Shown here: positions 1-7,162 of the stretch, piece after piece
Layout of the letters: every line of letters begins with the position of its first letter
Numbering within the stretch: the first letter of the stretch is position 1
Source: Fusobacterium nucleatum_L
GTDB taxonomy: Bacteria; Fusobacteriota; Fusobacteriia; Fusobacteriales; Fusobacteriaceae
Assembly (NCBI RefSeq): GCF_050231725.1
Contig: NZ_CP077172.1
Span: 992,001-1,056,000 of the forward strand
Direction of reading: 5' to 3'
Length of the DNA stretch: 64,000 nucleotides
The notes under the pieces: model-generated
Told to the model about the DNA's origin: nothing
Seen by the model: only the letters and a program-made list of their open reading frames with translations
Databases searched by the model: none
Position numbers and translations under genes: made by a program

Positions 1-120
1 AATATCCTTTGCCATAGGATATAATATCTCATTAGGATAATTAATCCAATTTAAACACCAGCAGATAAAAGCATCTTGTGATAATTCACTTGTAGCAAAA
101 CTAAATAAATTATTTTTCAT
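1..120 (-). CDS. PD-(D/E)XK nuclease-family protein, N-terminal fragment (runs off the left edge)
   Basis: Only the first 40 codons lie in the window, reading leftwards from ATG at 120. The visible start is MKNNLFSFATSELSQDAF followed by ICWCLNW. The pattern of a FATSELSQDAFICW-like opening is familiar from the amino end of PD-(D/E)XK nuclease superfamily proteins often found as accessory genes. A second in-frame ATG lies at 126, but the GAGGGGG ribosome site fits the one at 120 better. Catalytic residues are outside the window, so the family call rests on this short opening alone. Confidence 0.5.
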   Translation of the reverse strand, partial: MKNNLFSFATSELSQDAFICWCLNWINYPNEILYPMAKDI

Positions 121-150
121 TTTCATTTCCCCCTCTAATATTTTTAGTTA

Positions 151-183
151 ATTATATTATATATTATTTTTTATTAAAGTCAA
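151..183 (-). promoter_or_regulatory. Promoter of the left-edge gene
   Basis: On the minus strand TTGACT (178-183) is followed after 16 bp by TATAAT (156-161), about 35 bp before the start codon. This is a good sigma-70-type promoter by eye. Confidence 0.5.
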
Positions 184-275
184 CTATTTTAGAACATAAT
201 GTTTATTTTTAAAAAATAATATTCTCCCTTTACTTAACCGTTTTAACTTTTAAATTTCGGTATTTTTTTGCTTTA

Positions 276-284
276 TGTTATAAT
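276..284 (+). promoter_or_regulatory. Extended -10 element upstream of the DUF1877 gene
   Basis: TGTTATAAT at 276-284 is an extended -10 box lying 26 bp before the ATG at 311. No convincing -35 was seen, which is usual for extended -10 promoters. AGGAGG follows just before the start codon. Confidence 0.45.
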
Positions 285-310
285 TAAGAAAAAAGCTAGG
301 AGGTTTTACT

Positions 311-862
311 ATGGGCATGGACTTATGTTACTATGGTGTTAAAGAAGAAGATATACCAAAAATTCTTGATGGAAACTTTGAGGAAGATTTTTCTGAATTA
401 GAACCTTCATATACAACAAGAGTTTTTTCTGCAAAAGATTTTTACTATCTATACACAGGAGGAAAAGAATTAGAAGAAGTAGACTTTCAAGGAAAAAATG
501 AAAGAGATATTTTTACAGAAGCTCTTTTAGGTGAGGTTACTGTTAGCTTTGCTCCTGAGGATATTTATTCCTATTGTAGCTGTAAAGAAAAAGTTAAAGA
601 AATAGCTAATTTTTTAAATAAGATTGATATAAAAGATTATTTTAAAAAAATAGGAAGTATTGAAGAAATAACAGGTAAAAATTTCAAAGGAGAAGATTTT
701 TCTTATTTAGGGATAAAAACTATTAGAAAATTCTATTCTTCTATGGAGGAAGAAGAATATATTTTTGATGTTAAAGCAACAACTAATGAATTTAATGAGC
801 TTAAAGAATTTTATAATAAACTTACTAATGAAAATTTAGCTCTGTATATTTATATATTCTAA
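311..862 (+). CDS. DUF1877 (YfbM-like) family protein
   Basis: A 183-residue soluble acidic protein of unknown function. The MGMDLCYYGV opening, the YLYTGGKEL stretch and the overall size match the DUF1877/YfbM family, whose members usually begin MGM and are about 160 residues long. No signal peptide or membrane segment is visible. The start is fixed by GCTAGGAGG spaced about 8 bp upstream. Its last four bases overlap the convergent DUF554 gene. A short remnant resembling its C-terminus (ELKEFYNKL) lies 1.4 kb downstream at 2222-2314, so the family has probably been duplicated here. Biochemical role is unknown. Confidence 0.7.
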   Translation: MGMDLCYYGVKEEDIPKILDGNFEEDFSELEPSYTTRVFSAKDFYYLYTGGKELEEVDFQGKNERDIFTEALLGEVTVSFAPEDIYSYCSCKEKVKEIANFLNKIDIKDYFKKIGSIEEITGKNFKGEDFSYLGIKTIRKFYSSMEEEEYIFDVKATTNEFNELKEFYNKLTNENLALYIYIF

Positions 863-1548
863 GAAAAAATTGAAACCAATAAAGGTATAAAAATTGCAGG
901 TAACATATTTGCAGTTTTTATATCTTTTTTTAATGTCATATTTATTCCTATTGCAAGAACCAATACTCCTCCAACTGCATTCAATTCTGATATTGCTTGT
1001 GGATTTAAATAATCTTTAATTTGACTTGCAAAAAGATAAAATATTCCCTGATAAATAGTTACAGAAATAGCAGAAAAAATAACACCTATTCCATATATAG
1101 AAGTCAAAACTATTGATATAACTCCATCTAATATAGCTTTTATATTCAAAATAGTATTGTCATTTGTAAGTCCACTATTTATTGAACCTAGAATTGCCAT
1201 AGCTCCTACACAATAAAGTATAGTTGCTGTTGAAAAACCTTTTGCAAAAGATTTTTTATTATTTAAAGAATCCTTTTCTTTAACAAATTTGTCTTCAAGA
1301 AATTGACTAAAATTTTTTATTCTCTTATCTATATTTATTAATTGTCCTATTACTGCCCCAATAATCAGATATATCAATATCATTATATCTTTTTGGACAA
1401 CTAATGCACTTTTAATACCTATTACCATAATAAAAATTCCAGCACAATCTACAATGATATTTTTTATATCTTCATTAAATTTTTTTCCTATTGTCAATCC
1501 TAAAATTCCACCAATAATTATAGATAAAAAATTTGTTATCAATCCCAT
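859..1548 (-). CDS. DUF554 family integral membrane protein (YdfK/YqgA-like)
   Basis: A 229-residue hydrophobic protein with about six to seven membrane segments. The opening GLITNFLSIIIGGILGLTIGKK and the internal GFSTATILYCVGAMAILGSI and LNAVGGVLVLAIGINM segments are characteristic of DUF554 proteins, a family predicted to be inner-membrane transporters of unknown substrate. Length is normal for the family. It stands alone, convergent with the DUF1877 gene, so context gives no clue to function. Confidence 0.8.
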   Translation of the reverse strand: MGLITNFLSIIIGGILGLTIGKKFNEDIKNIIVDCAGIFIMVIGIKSALVVQKDIMILIYLIIGAVIGQLINIDKRIKNFSQFLEDKFVKEKDSLNNKKSFAKGFSTATILYCVGAMAILGSINSGLTNDNTILNIKAILDGVISIVLTSIYGIGVIFSAISVTIYQGIFYLFASQIKDYLNPQAISELNAVGGVLVLAIGINMTLKKDIKTANMLPAIFIPLLVSIFS

Positions 1549-1700
1549 ATCTTTCCCTCAACTTCTATTATTTACTACTGATAAATTATATCACAAAATA
1601 TTAAATATTATAAATTATAATTGTATTTTTAAAAAAATATAGCTATACTTATTAATGTATATTCTTATGAACAAAAATAAAATTTTAGGAGGATATTTCC

Positions 1701-2198
1701 TTGAAAATTCATATTATTGGTTGTAGTGGTACAGGTAAAACTTATCTTGCAAAGAAATTATCAAATAAATATAATATTCCTCACTATGATTTAGATAATA
1801 TATATTGGGATAATTCTTCTGAAAAATATGGAATAAAGACAGAAGTTGAGAAGAGAGATAAATTGCTTCAAAAAATATTAGAAAAAGATGATTGGATTAT
1901 AGAGGGAATTTATTATAAATGGCTTGAACAAAGTTTTAAAAATGCTGATATTATCTATATTTTAGATTTGCCAAAATATATTTATAAATTTCGTATTATA
2001 AAAAGATTTATCAAAAGAAAATTAAAATTAGAAGCTGGTAAAAAAGAAACATTGAAATCTTTACTAGATTTATTAAAATGGACAGATAAATTTCAAACTG
2101 AAAATATAAAAGAAATAAGAAAAATTTTAGAAATTTACAAAGAAAAAGTTTATTTTATAAAAAGTAAAAAAGAAATTGATAAAATTTTAGAATTTTAA
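1701..2198 (+). CDS. Small P-loop NTPase, adenylate-kinase-like (FlaR/DNA topology modulation-type)
   Basis: A 165-residue protein starting at TTG, supported by AGGAGG eight bases upstream. Residues 7-14 (GCSGTGKT) form a Walker A loop. The following HYDLDNIYW stretch and the WIIEGIYYKW stretch are seen in small nucleoside-monophosphate-kinase-like proteins often annotated as DNA topology modulation protein (FlaR-related) or AAA family. The C-terminal half is Lys-rich and helical. The family annotation is loose and no true kinase substrate can be assigned from sequence. It is single-gene, followed by a DUF1877 remnant and a terminator. Confidence 0.6.
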   Translation: MKIHIIGCSGTGKTYLAKKLSNKYNIPHYDLDNIYWDNSSEKYGIKTEVEKRDKLLQKILEKDDWIIEGIYYKWLEQSFKNADIIYILDLPKYIYKFRIIKRFIKRKLKLEAGKKETLKSLLDLLKWTDKFQTENIKEIRKILEIYKEKVYFIKSKKEIDKILEF

Positions 2199-2221
2199 AT
2201 CTAAAATAAAAAGAAAAAATA

Positions 2222-2314
2222 ATGAAAGAACTTAGTAATTCTTTTGAAAATTTAAAAGAATTCTATAATAAAGTTGCTGAAAATAGGAATATAGCTGTTA
2301 TAACTATTTATTAA
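2222..2314 (+). pseudogene. 3' remnant of a DUF1877-like gene
   Basis: Thirty codons from ATG 2222 to TAA 2314 give MKELSNSFENLKEFYNKVAE and then NRNIAVITIY. The NELKEFYNKLTNENLALYIY end of the DUF1877 gene at 311-862 aligns closely with NLKEFYNKVAENRNIAVITIY. No ribosome site precedes it and the rest of the gene is missing, so this looks like the surviving tail of a deleted paralogue. It directly abuts a strong terminator that may have belonged to the lost gene. Confidence 0.6.
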
Positions 2315-2362
2315 AAAAGCCAATTACAGATTTTAAAAAAATCTTTTGTAATTGGCTTTTTT
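2313..2362. terminator. Bidirectional intrinsic terminator
   Basis: A perfect 16-bp inverted repeat, AAAAAAGCCAATTACA (2313-2328) with TGTAATTGGCTTTTTT (2347-2362), A-rich on one side and T-rich on the other. It lies between the convergent plus-strand genes and the minus-strand NTF2-like gene ending at 2365. Confidence 0.85.
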
Positions 2363-2364
2363 TC

Positions 2365-2754
2365 TCATTCCCAAAATCTATCTTCTTCCTCTTGAAACTC
2401 TCCGAAAGTCCAAACTTCTTGTATCTTGCCATTCTCTATTCTGAATAAGTCAATACCTGGATTTTTTAATTTTTCTTCCCCTCTTTCTGCAAGAGAAATA
2501 ACACTAGCAGCAACAAAACAATCATTACTTGCAGCCCAATTTATTATTATTCTGAATGTTCCTTTGCTTCTTTCTGTAAATTCACTCAAACGCTTTCCTA
2601 ATGCTTGTTTTCCTACTATTACACCAGAAAGTGAACTTTCTCCTCCCATGTGCCATACAATGTCATCTGATATTATTTTAAAAACTTCTCCAAAATCTCC
2701 CTTCGATAATGCTTCTGTGTAAGTATTAAATACTTTCATAACTTCATTTTTCAT
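2365..2754 (-). CDS. NTF2-like (SnoaL-like) family protein
   Basis: A 129-residue protein of the nuclear transport factor 2 / SnoaL-like fold. The visible pattern is typical: an N-terminal helix (VMKVFNTYTEALSKGD), an IISDDIVWHM strand, and a C-terminal GIDLFRIENGKIQEVWTFGE strand pair. The start is taken at ATG 2754 because GAAAGGAG lies seven bases before it; an ORF extension to 2802 has no ribosome site. Members are enzymes or ligand binders of many kinds, so no reaction is assigned. It is divergent from the HxlR regulator, which probably controls it. Confidence 0.7.
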   Translation of the reverse strand: MKNEVMKVFNTYTEALSKGDFGEVFKIISDDIVWHMGGESSLSGVIVGKQALGKRLSEFTERSKGTFRIIINWAASNDCFVAASVISLAERGEEKLKNPGIDLFRIENGKIQEVWTFGEFQEEEDRFWE

Positions 2755-2817
2755 AACTCTTCTCCTTTCATTTTTTGAGAAATAACTTTCTCTTACTATC
2801 ATTATACTTTTTAAGTC

Positions 2818-2846
2818 TTGATTTTAGAAGTACGAACATTTATAAT
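2818..2846 (+). promoter_or_regulatory. Promoter of the HxlR regulator gene
   Basis: TTGATT (2818-2823), a 17-bp spacer and TATAAT (2841-2846), about 46 bp before the ATG at 2893. A reverse-strand TATAAT (2801-2806) may serve the divergent NTF2-like gene. Confidence 0.65.
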
Positions 2847-2848
2847 AC

Positions 2849-2870
2849 ATAGTATCTAATATAATACTAT
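2849..2870. promoter_or_regulatory. Inverted repeat at the HxlR start site, candidate operator
   Basis: ATAGTAT (2849-2855) and ATACTAT (2864-2870) are perfect 7-bp arms with an 8-bp spacer. The repeat begins two bases after the -10 box, so a bound regulator would cover the transcription start. HxlR proteins commonly bind such dyads in the divergent region they control; the assignment is inference. Confidence 0.5.
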
Positions 2871-2892
2871 TAATTATTTTAAGGAGGTTACA

Positions 2893-3228
2893 ATGTCAAC
2901 TTTTTATAATAAATGTCCATATATTACTACTCAAAAAGTTTTACAAGGAAAATGGGCGATTATAGTTTTATATCACCTAAGTACAGGTATGAAAAGGTTT
3001 AGTGAACTTGAAAGGCTAATTCCTGATGTTACTCGAACTGTTTTAACAAGACAGCTTCGTCAATTAGAACAAGATAAACTAATCATTAGAAAAGTTTTTC
3101 CTGAAGTTCCTCCCCATGTCGAATATTCTCTAAGTAGTCTAGGCTCTAAGTTCCAAAGAGTATTAGATGAAATAGAGGTTTTTGGATTAGATTATATTGC
3201 CGAACTTAATAAAACACATCAAACTTAA
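2893..3228 (+). CDS. HxlR-family winged-helix transcriptional regulator
   Basis: A 111-residue MarR-like DNA-binding protein. The family hallmarks are clear: an N-terminal CPYITTQKVLQGKWAIIVLY stretch with the usual single Cys, KRFSELERLIPDVTRTVLTR as the recognition helix region, and the wing with VPPHVEYSLSSLG. HxlR regulators often sense redox-active or electrophilic compounds through the N-terminal Cys, here Cys8. AAGGAGG sets the start. It is transcribed away from the NTF2-like gene and the two share a short promoter region containing a dyad. Confidence 0.9.
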   Translation: MSTFYNKCPYITTQKVLQGKWAIIVLYHLSTGMKRFSELERLIPDVTRTVLTRQLRQLEQDKLIIRKVFPEVPPHVEYSLSSLGSKFQRVLDEIEVFGLDYIAELNKTHQT

Positions 3229-3257
3229 TTATTAAGTTATAATGAATGTACAAGAAA

Positions 3258-3298
3258 TTTATGTAAATTATGATTGAGATGGTTAAACCATACATAAA
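3258..3298 (+). terminator. Nested inverted repeats after the HxlR gene, possible terminator
   Basis: TTTATGTA (3258-3265) pairs with TACATAAA (3291-3298), and inside it ATGGTT pairs with AACCAT (3279-3291). An AT-rich run follows. This is a weak terminator candidate. The remaining bases to 3422 show nothing recognisable. Confidence 0.3.
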
Positions 3299-3422
3299 AT
3301 TTATTTTTAACAATTCTCTAATGAATATTTTTTATTAGACGTTTTTGTGATGCAATTTTTAATATTTTAAGTATTATTTTTCTATTTAAACTCTTTAAAT
3401 TTATACTTTCCTACTAAATAAT

Positions 3423-3449
3423 AAAAGGAAGCTATTTCAACTTCCTTTT
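3423..3449 (-). terminator. Terminator of the nad operon
   Basis: AAAAGGAAG (3423-3431) and CTTCCTTTT (3441-3449) form a 9-bp stem that touches the niaR stop codon. On the minus strand it is followed by a T-rich run. Confidence 0.6.
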
Positions 3450-3958
3450 CATTCTTCCATCAATATTCCAAGCTCTTTTAGTTTATCCTCAACTTCTTTA
3501 AAAATATTCTCATTCTCTACTATTATAGTGTGGTAATGACAATTATCTGTTAAATTTTTTAAAGGTTTACTCAGTTTTGAATTAATATTTTCTACCAATA
3601 AGTCCACATCTCTTCTTGATTTTATATCTAATTTTACTCTTATTTCTCCATAAGTTTTATGGATAACAAAAACATCTTCAACACTTGCTCCTAGGTCTAC
3701 AATGACATTTAATTCATTTCTAATTTCTGAATCATCGTGTTTAACCTTAATAACCTTCTTTATTCCCTTTGAAAGTAATCTATAGCCTCTATTAGTTGAG
3801 ATAATATCTATTTTTTTTGCCTTTAATATCGCTATATCCTGTACTATAACCTGTCTTGAAACATCAAAAAACTCTGCAAGATAGGTACCGCTTACAAGAG
3901 TTTCACTATTTCTTAAAATTTCAAGTATTTTCTTTTCTCTTTCTTCCCTTTCAATCAT
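3449..3958 (-). CDS. niaR: NAD biosynthesis repressor NiaR (HTH + 3H domain)
   Basis: A 169-residue regulator. Residues 1-60 form an HTH_11-type helix-turn-helix (KILEILRNSETLVSGTYLAE followed by FFDVSRQVIVQDIAILKAKK). Residues 70-169 form the 3H domain, with conserved histidines such as those in IKVKHDD, VIHKTYGE and the CHYHTI stretch, which bind nicotinic acid in the family. NiaR represses NAD genes when nicotinate is plentiful. It is the last gene of nadA-nadB-nadC-niaR, overlapping nadC by 8 bp, so it is co-expressed with its likely target operon. Confidence 0.88.
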   Translation of the reverse strand: MIEREEREKKILEILRNSETLVSGTYLAEFFDVSRQVIVQDIAILKAKKIDIISTNRGYRLLSKGIKKVIKVKHDDSEIRNELNVIVDLGASVEDVFVIHKTYGEIRVKLDIKSRRDVDLLVENINSKLSKPLKNLTDNCHYHTIIVENENIFKEVEDKLKELGILMEE

Positions 3959-4811
3959 CTATATACCTCAAATTTTTTAAACTTAAATCTAAAATCTTAG
4001 CTGAATGTGTTATAGCCCCACTTGAAACATAGTCAATTTCCAATCCTTTAAAACGATTTATATTAGTTATATCTATATTTCCAGAGCATTCTATTATAGC
4101 CTGCTTATTTATAATTTTTATAGCCTTTTTAATTGTTTCTATATCCATATTATCCAGCATAATTATATCTGCTCCAGCTATAACTGCCTCCTCTACTCCT
4201 TTTAAATCTTCAACTTCTATTTCAATTTTTTTAATAAAAGGAGAGTATTCTATTGCAAGTTTTATTGCCTCTGTTATAGAGCCAGCTGCATCAATATGAT
4301 TATCTTTTAACATTATAGCATCTGAAAGATTGTATCTATGATTATAGCCACCACCTACTCTAACTGAATACTTTTCAAATATTCTCATATTAGGAGTAGT
4401 CTTTCTGGTATCTAACAATAATATATTTTTATCATCTAGCGCTTCCACCATTTTTTGAGTATAGCTTGCAATTCCACTCATTCTTTGTAAATAGTTCAAT
4501 GCCGTTCTTTCAGCAGACAATATTGTTTTTACATCAGCTCTAATTTTTAATATTAAATCTTTATTAAAAAGTCTATCTCCATCTTTTTTATATTCTATGA
4601 ATTCCACAGAATTATCTAATAATTCAAAAACTCTTTTAAATACATCAAGCCCTGCTAAAATCCCTTCTTCTTTTGAATAAAGTGAAATTTCTGCTAATCT
4701 ATCATTTTTATAGATTGCATTTGTGCTAATATCTTCAGAAGTAATATCTTCTTTTAAAGCTAATTTAATTGACTCATCCATTTGAAATTTATCTATTTTT
4801 CTCAAATTCAT
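3951..4811 (-). CDS. nadC: Quinolinate phosphoribosyltransferase (decarboxylating)
   Basis: A 286-residue enzyme that converts quinolinate and PRPP to nicotinate mononucleotide, the last step of de novo pyridine-ring synthesis. Family motifs seen include ALKEDITSEDIST near the N-terminus, ERTALNYLQRMSGIAS, DTRKTTPNMRIFEKY (PRPP/quinolinate pocket), GGGYNHRYNLSDAIMLKDNH and the C-terminal IECSGNI and DYVSSGAITHSA. Length is standard. Its start overlaps nadB by 23 bp and its end overlaps niaR by 8 bp, showing translational coupling through the operon. Confidence 0.95.
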   Translation of the reverse strand: MNLRKIDKFQMDESIKLALKEDITSEDISTNAIYKNDRLAEISLYSKEEGILAGLDVFKRVFELLDNSVEFIEYKKDGDRLFNKDLILKIRADVKTILSAERTALNYLQRMSGIASYTQKMVEALDDKNILLLDTRKTTPNMRIFEKYSVRVGGGYNHRYNLSDAIMLKDNHIDAAGSITEAIKLAIEYSPFIKKIEIEVEDLKGVEEAVIAGADIIMLDNMDIETIKKAIKIINKQAIIECSGNIDITNINRFKGLEIDYVSSGAITHSAKILDLSLKNLRYIDD

Positions 4812-6081
4812 CTTCTCTTATCCTTTGCATTATGATATTTTTATTTTCTTTTTCATTAGTTATTATGATTTTATCTATTATATTTTTAAAAATATCATCT
4901 TTTATGTTATTATAAACAGAAATATTATTTTCGTCAATAATTGACTGTGAAGCTCTTTTTGCAAATACAACACTTTCTAACAATGAATTACTTGCAAGTC
5001 TATTTTGCCCGTGGACACCTGTGCAAGCAACTTCCCCAATAGCATATAAATTTTTCATTGAAGTTTTTGAGTTCATATCAACCTTAATTCCTCCCATTGT
5101 ATAGTGTTGAGCAGGAATTATTGGAACTTTATCTTTAAGTGGGTCTATACCATTTTTCATTAAATGATTATAGATATTAGGAAATCTCTCTTTAATATCT
5201 AGCTTTATTGTACTAAAATCTAGCCACTCATATTCAGACTTATCTTTTTTCATCTCTTCTAATATTGCCTTTGTTACTTTATCCCTAGGTTTTAATTCAT
5301 CTGTAAATCTTTCTAATTTTTGATTTAAAAGTATTGCTCCTTCACCTCTTACTGATTCTGAAATTAAAAATTTTCTTTCATTTTCCTTTGTATAGAATGT
5401 AGTTGGGTGTATTTGTATATATGAAATATCCTTTAATTCTATATTATGTCTAATAGCTACTGCAATTCCATCTCCTTTTATATGAGAAAAATTTGTAGTA
5501 TTTTTATATATTCCACCCAAGCCACCTGTTGCTAATACTGTAAATCTCGATTTTATAGCAAATATTTCTTCTTTTTTTGCCAATATTCCAAAACAAGTAT
5601 TTTCTTTTTCAATAATATCTAAAAATTCACAATCTTCAATTATTTTTATATTATCTCTTTCTAAAACCTTTGCTATAAGGCTTTTCATTATATATTTACC
5701 AGTTTGGTCTTCACAATATAGAATCCTAAATTTACTATGTCCTCCTTCTCTTGTGTAAAATAAACCTTTTTCATCTCCTGTAAATTTTACTCCATTTTCA
5801 ATTAAACTTTTTACTGCTTCTTCTGATTCATCAACTAATATTTCAACTGCTTCTCTATTATTTTTATAATGACCTGCTATTAAAGTATCCTCAATATAGT
5901 CTTCTCTATCCTCTTTGCCCCTGCAAACAGATATTCCTCCCTGTGCAAGATAGGAATTACTATCTTTAAGTTTTTTCTTTGTTATTAATATTATTTTAAA
6001 ATTTTTATCTAAACTCAAAGCACAAATTAAGCCTGCAACACCAGAGCCAACTATAACTACATCACTATTTTCAACTTTCAT
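4789..6081 (-). CDS. nadB: L-aspartate oxidase (short form)
   Basis: FAD enzyme that oxidises L-aspartate to iminoaspartate, the substrate of NadA. The N-terminal dinucleotide-binding loop VGSGVAGLICAL (residues 11-22), NSYLAQGGISV, FSHIKGDGIAVAIRH, IQIHPTTFY, SESVRGEGAILLN and the C-terminal VACTGVHGQNRLASNSLLES are all typical. At 430 residues it is about 100 shorter than the E. coli-type enzyme because it stops soon after the FAD and capping domains and lacks most of the C-terminal helical domain. The catalytic core appears complete. It begins one base after nadA and overlaps nadC. Confidence 0.92.
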   Translation of the reverse strand: MKVENSDVVIVGSGVAGLICALSLDKNFKIILITKKKLKDSNSYLAQGGISVCRGKEDREDYIEDTLIAGHYKNNREAVEILVDESEEAVKSLIENGVKFTGDEKGLFYTREGGHSKFRILYCEDQTGKYIMKSLIAKVLERDNIKIIEDCEFLDIIEKENTCFGILAKKEEIFAIKSRFTVLATGGLGGIYKNTTNFSHIKGDGIAVAIRHNIELKDISYIQIHPTTFYTKENERKFLISESVRGEGAILLNQKLERFTDELKPRDKVTKAILEEMKKDKSEYEWLDFSTIKLDIKERFPNIYNHLMKNGIDPLKDKVPIIPAQHYTMGGIKVDMNSKTSMKNLYAIGEVACTGVHGQNRLASNSLLESVVFAKRASQSIIDENNISVYNNIKDDIFKNIIDKIIITNEKENKNIIMQRIREDEFEKNR

Positions 6082-6082
6082 T

Positions 6083-6979
6083 TTAATCTCCTGCCAATTC
6101 TAACATTCTTTCCAAAGGAATTAGTGCTTTTTTAGCTATCTCATTATCAACTTCTAGTTCATCTCCACCTTCTAATAAAATTTTCTGTATTTTTTCTAAG
6201 CTATTTTTCTTCATATCTCTACATATTAAAGTATCTGCAAAATATAGTTTTTTATTAGGAACTTTCTCATAAATCTTATGTTGTATTCCTCTTTCAGTTA
6301 CAACTATAAATTCATCTCCACCTTTTAAAGTTTCTTCAATTATTCCACTTGTACTTCCAATATAATCTGCTAAATTTAAAATTTCTTCCTTACATTCTGG
6401 GTGAGCTAAAACCTTAGCATTAGGATATTCTTTTTTTAATTTTATTACATTCTCTAAATGCACTAAATTATGTACACAGCAATAACCTTCATTTAAGATA
6501 ATATTTTTATTTTTAACTTGCTTTGCAATATATGAAGCCAAATTTCCATCAGGAACTATAAAAATATTTTTTTCTTTTAATTTACTTACAATTTTAACTG
6601 CATTTGATGAAGTTATACATACATCACAATAAGCTTTTATTTCTGCTGTTGAATTTATATAACAAACAACTGCTAAATCATCATATTTCTCTCTCATCTC
6701 TTTTATTTTTTTTATACTTATCATATGTGCCATAGGACAATCAGCATAGACATCAACCATATACACTGTTTTTTCTGGGTTTAATATTTTTATACTCTCT
6801 CCCATAAAATATACTCCTGCCATTATTATAGTTTTATTCTTTAACTTAGTTGCTACCTTTGCTAAGTAAAAAGAATCTCCAACATAGTCAGCAATCTCTT
6901 GAACTTCTCCATCTACATAATAATGAGCTAAAATTGCAACATCTTTTTCTTTTTGCAATTTTTTTATTCTCTCTTTCAT
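6083..6979 (-). CDS. nadA: Quinolinate synthase A, [4Fe-4S] enzyme
   Basis: Condenses iminoaspartate with dihydroxyacetone phosphate to give quinolinate. The 298-residue length and three-domain pattern match the compact NadA type. Cluster ligands are visible as Cys81 (YADCPMAH), Cys167 or Cys168 (EGYCCVHN) and Cys253 (LICRDMKK); LAHYYVDGEVQEIADYVGDS and LAHPEC are further family motifs. It is the first gene of the operon, preceded by AGGAGG and a strong promoter at 7021-7049. The cluster makes the enzyme oxygen-sensitive, which fits an anaerobe. Confidence 0.95.
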   Translation of the reverse strand: MKERIKKLQKEKDVAILAHYYVDGEVQEIADYVGDSFYLAKVATKLKNKTIIMAGVYFMGESIKILNPEKTVYMVDVYADCPMAHMISIKKIKEMREKYDDLAVVCYINSTAEIKAYCDVCITSSNAVKIVSKLKEKNIFIVPDGNLASYIAKQVKNKNIILNEGYCCVHNLVHLENVIKLKKEYPNAKVLAHPECKEEILNLADYIGSTSGIIEETLKGGDEFIVVTERGIQHKIYEKVPNKKLYFADTLICRDMKKNSLEKIQKILLEGGDELEVDNEIAKKALIPLERMLELAGD

Positions 6980-7020
6980 TGTTCCTCCTAAAATACTTTA
7001 TAGTAAAATTTCCCGAAGAA

Positions 7021-7066
7021 ATTATAACACTAAATGTTTTTGTTGACAAGACAATAAAGTTGACAA
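7021..7066 (-). promoter_or_regulatory. nad operon promoter with repeated TTGTCAAC, candidate NiaR operator
   Basis: On the minus strand TTGTCA (7044-7049), 17 bp and TATAAT (7021-7026) form a strong promoter about 45 bp before nadA. The -35 box is part of GTTGACAA on the plus strand (7042-7049), which is repeated exactly at 7059-7066, with an extra GACAA between. Repeated operators over the -35 region are expected for a repressor such as NiaR; the binding assignment is inference. Confidence 0.6.
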
Positions 7067-7084
7067 TTGTTTTTTCTATAAAGA

Positions 7085-7107
7085 AGAGAGCAAAATAATT
7101 GCTCTCT
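7085..7107 (-). terminator. Terminator of the EamA transporter gene
   Basis: AGAGAGCAA (7085-7093) and TTGCTCTCT (7099-7107) form a perfect 9-bp stem with a 5-base loop, 55 bp after the stop codon of the transporter gene. On the minus strand TTCTTTATAG follows. Confidence 0.6.
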
Positions 7108-7162
7108 CTATTGTATATATTTAATTGTGTAAATTTTTTGTATTTAAGAACTGTTGTTGCTT

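Noticed and set aside
3229..3422. A gene or riboswitch in the gap between the HxlR gene and the nad operon
   Set aside because: Only AT-rich sequence with small inverted repeats is present; no open frame with a ribosome site and no conserved riboswitch core was seen.
4789..6081. nadB as a truncated or broken gene (430 residues)
   Set aside because: The FAD and capping domains are complete, the gene is neatly overlapped with nadC, and shorter L-aspartate oxidases exist, so this is taken as a natural short form.
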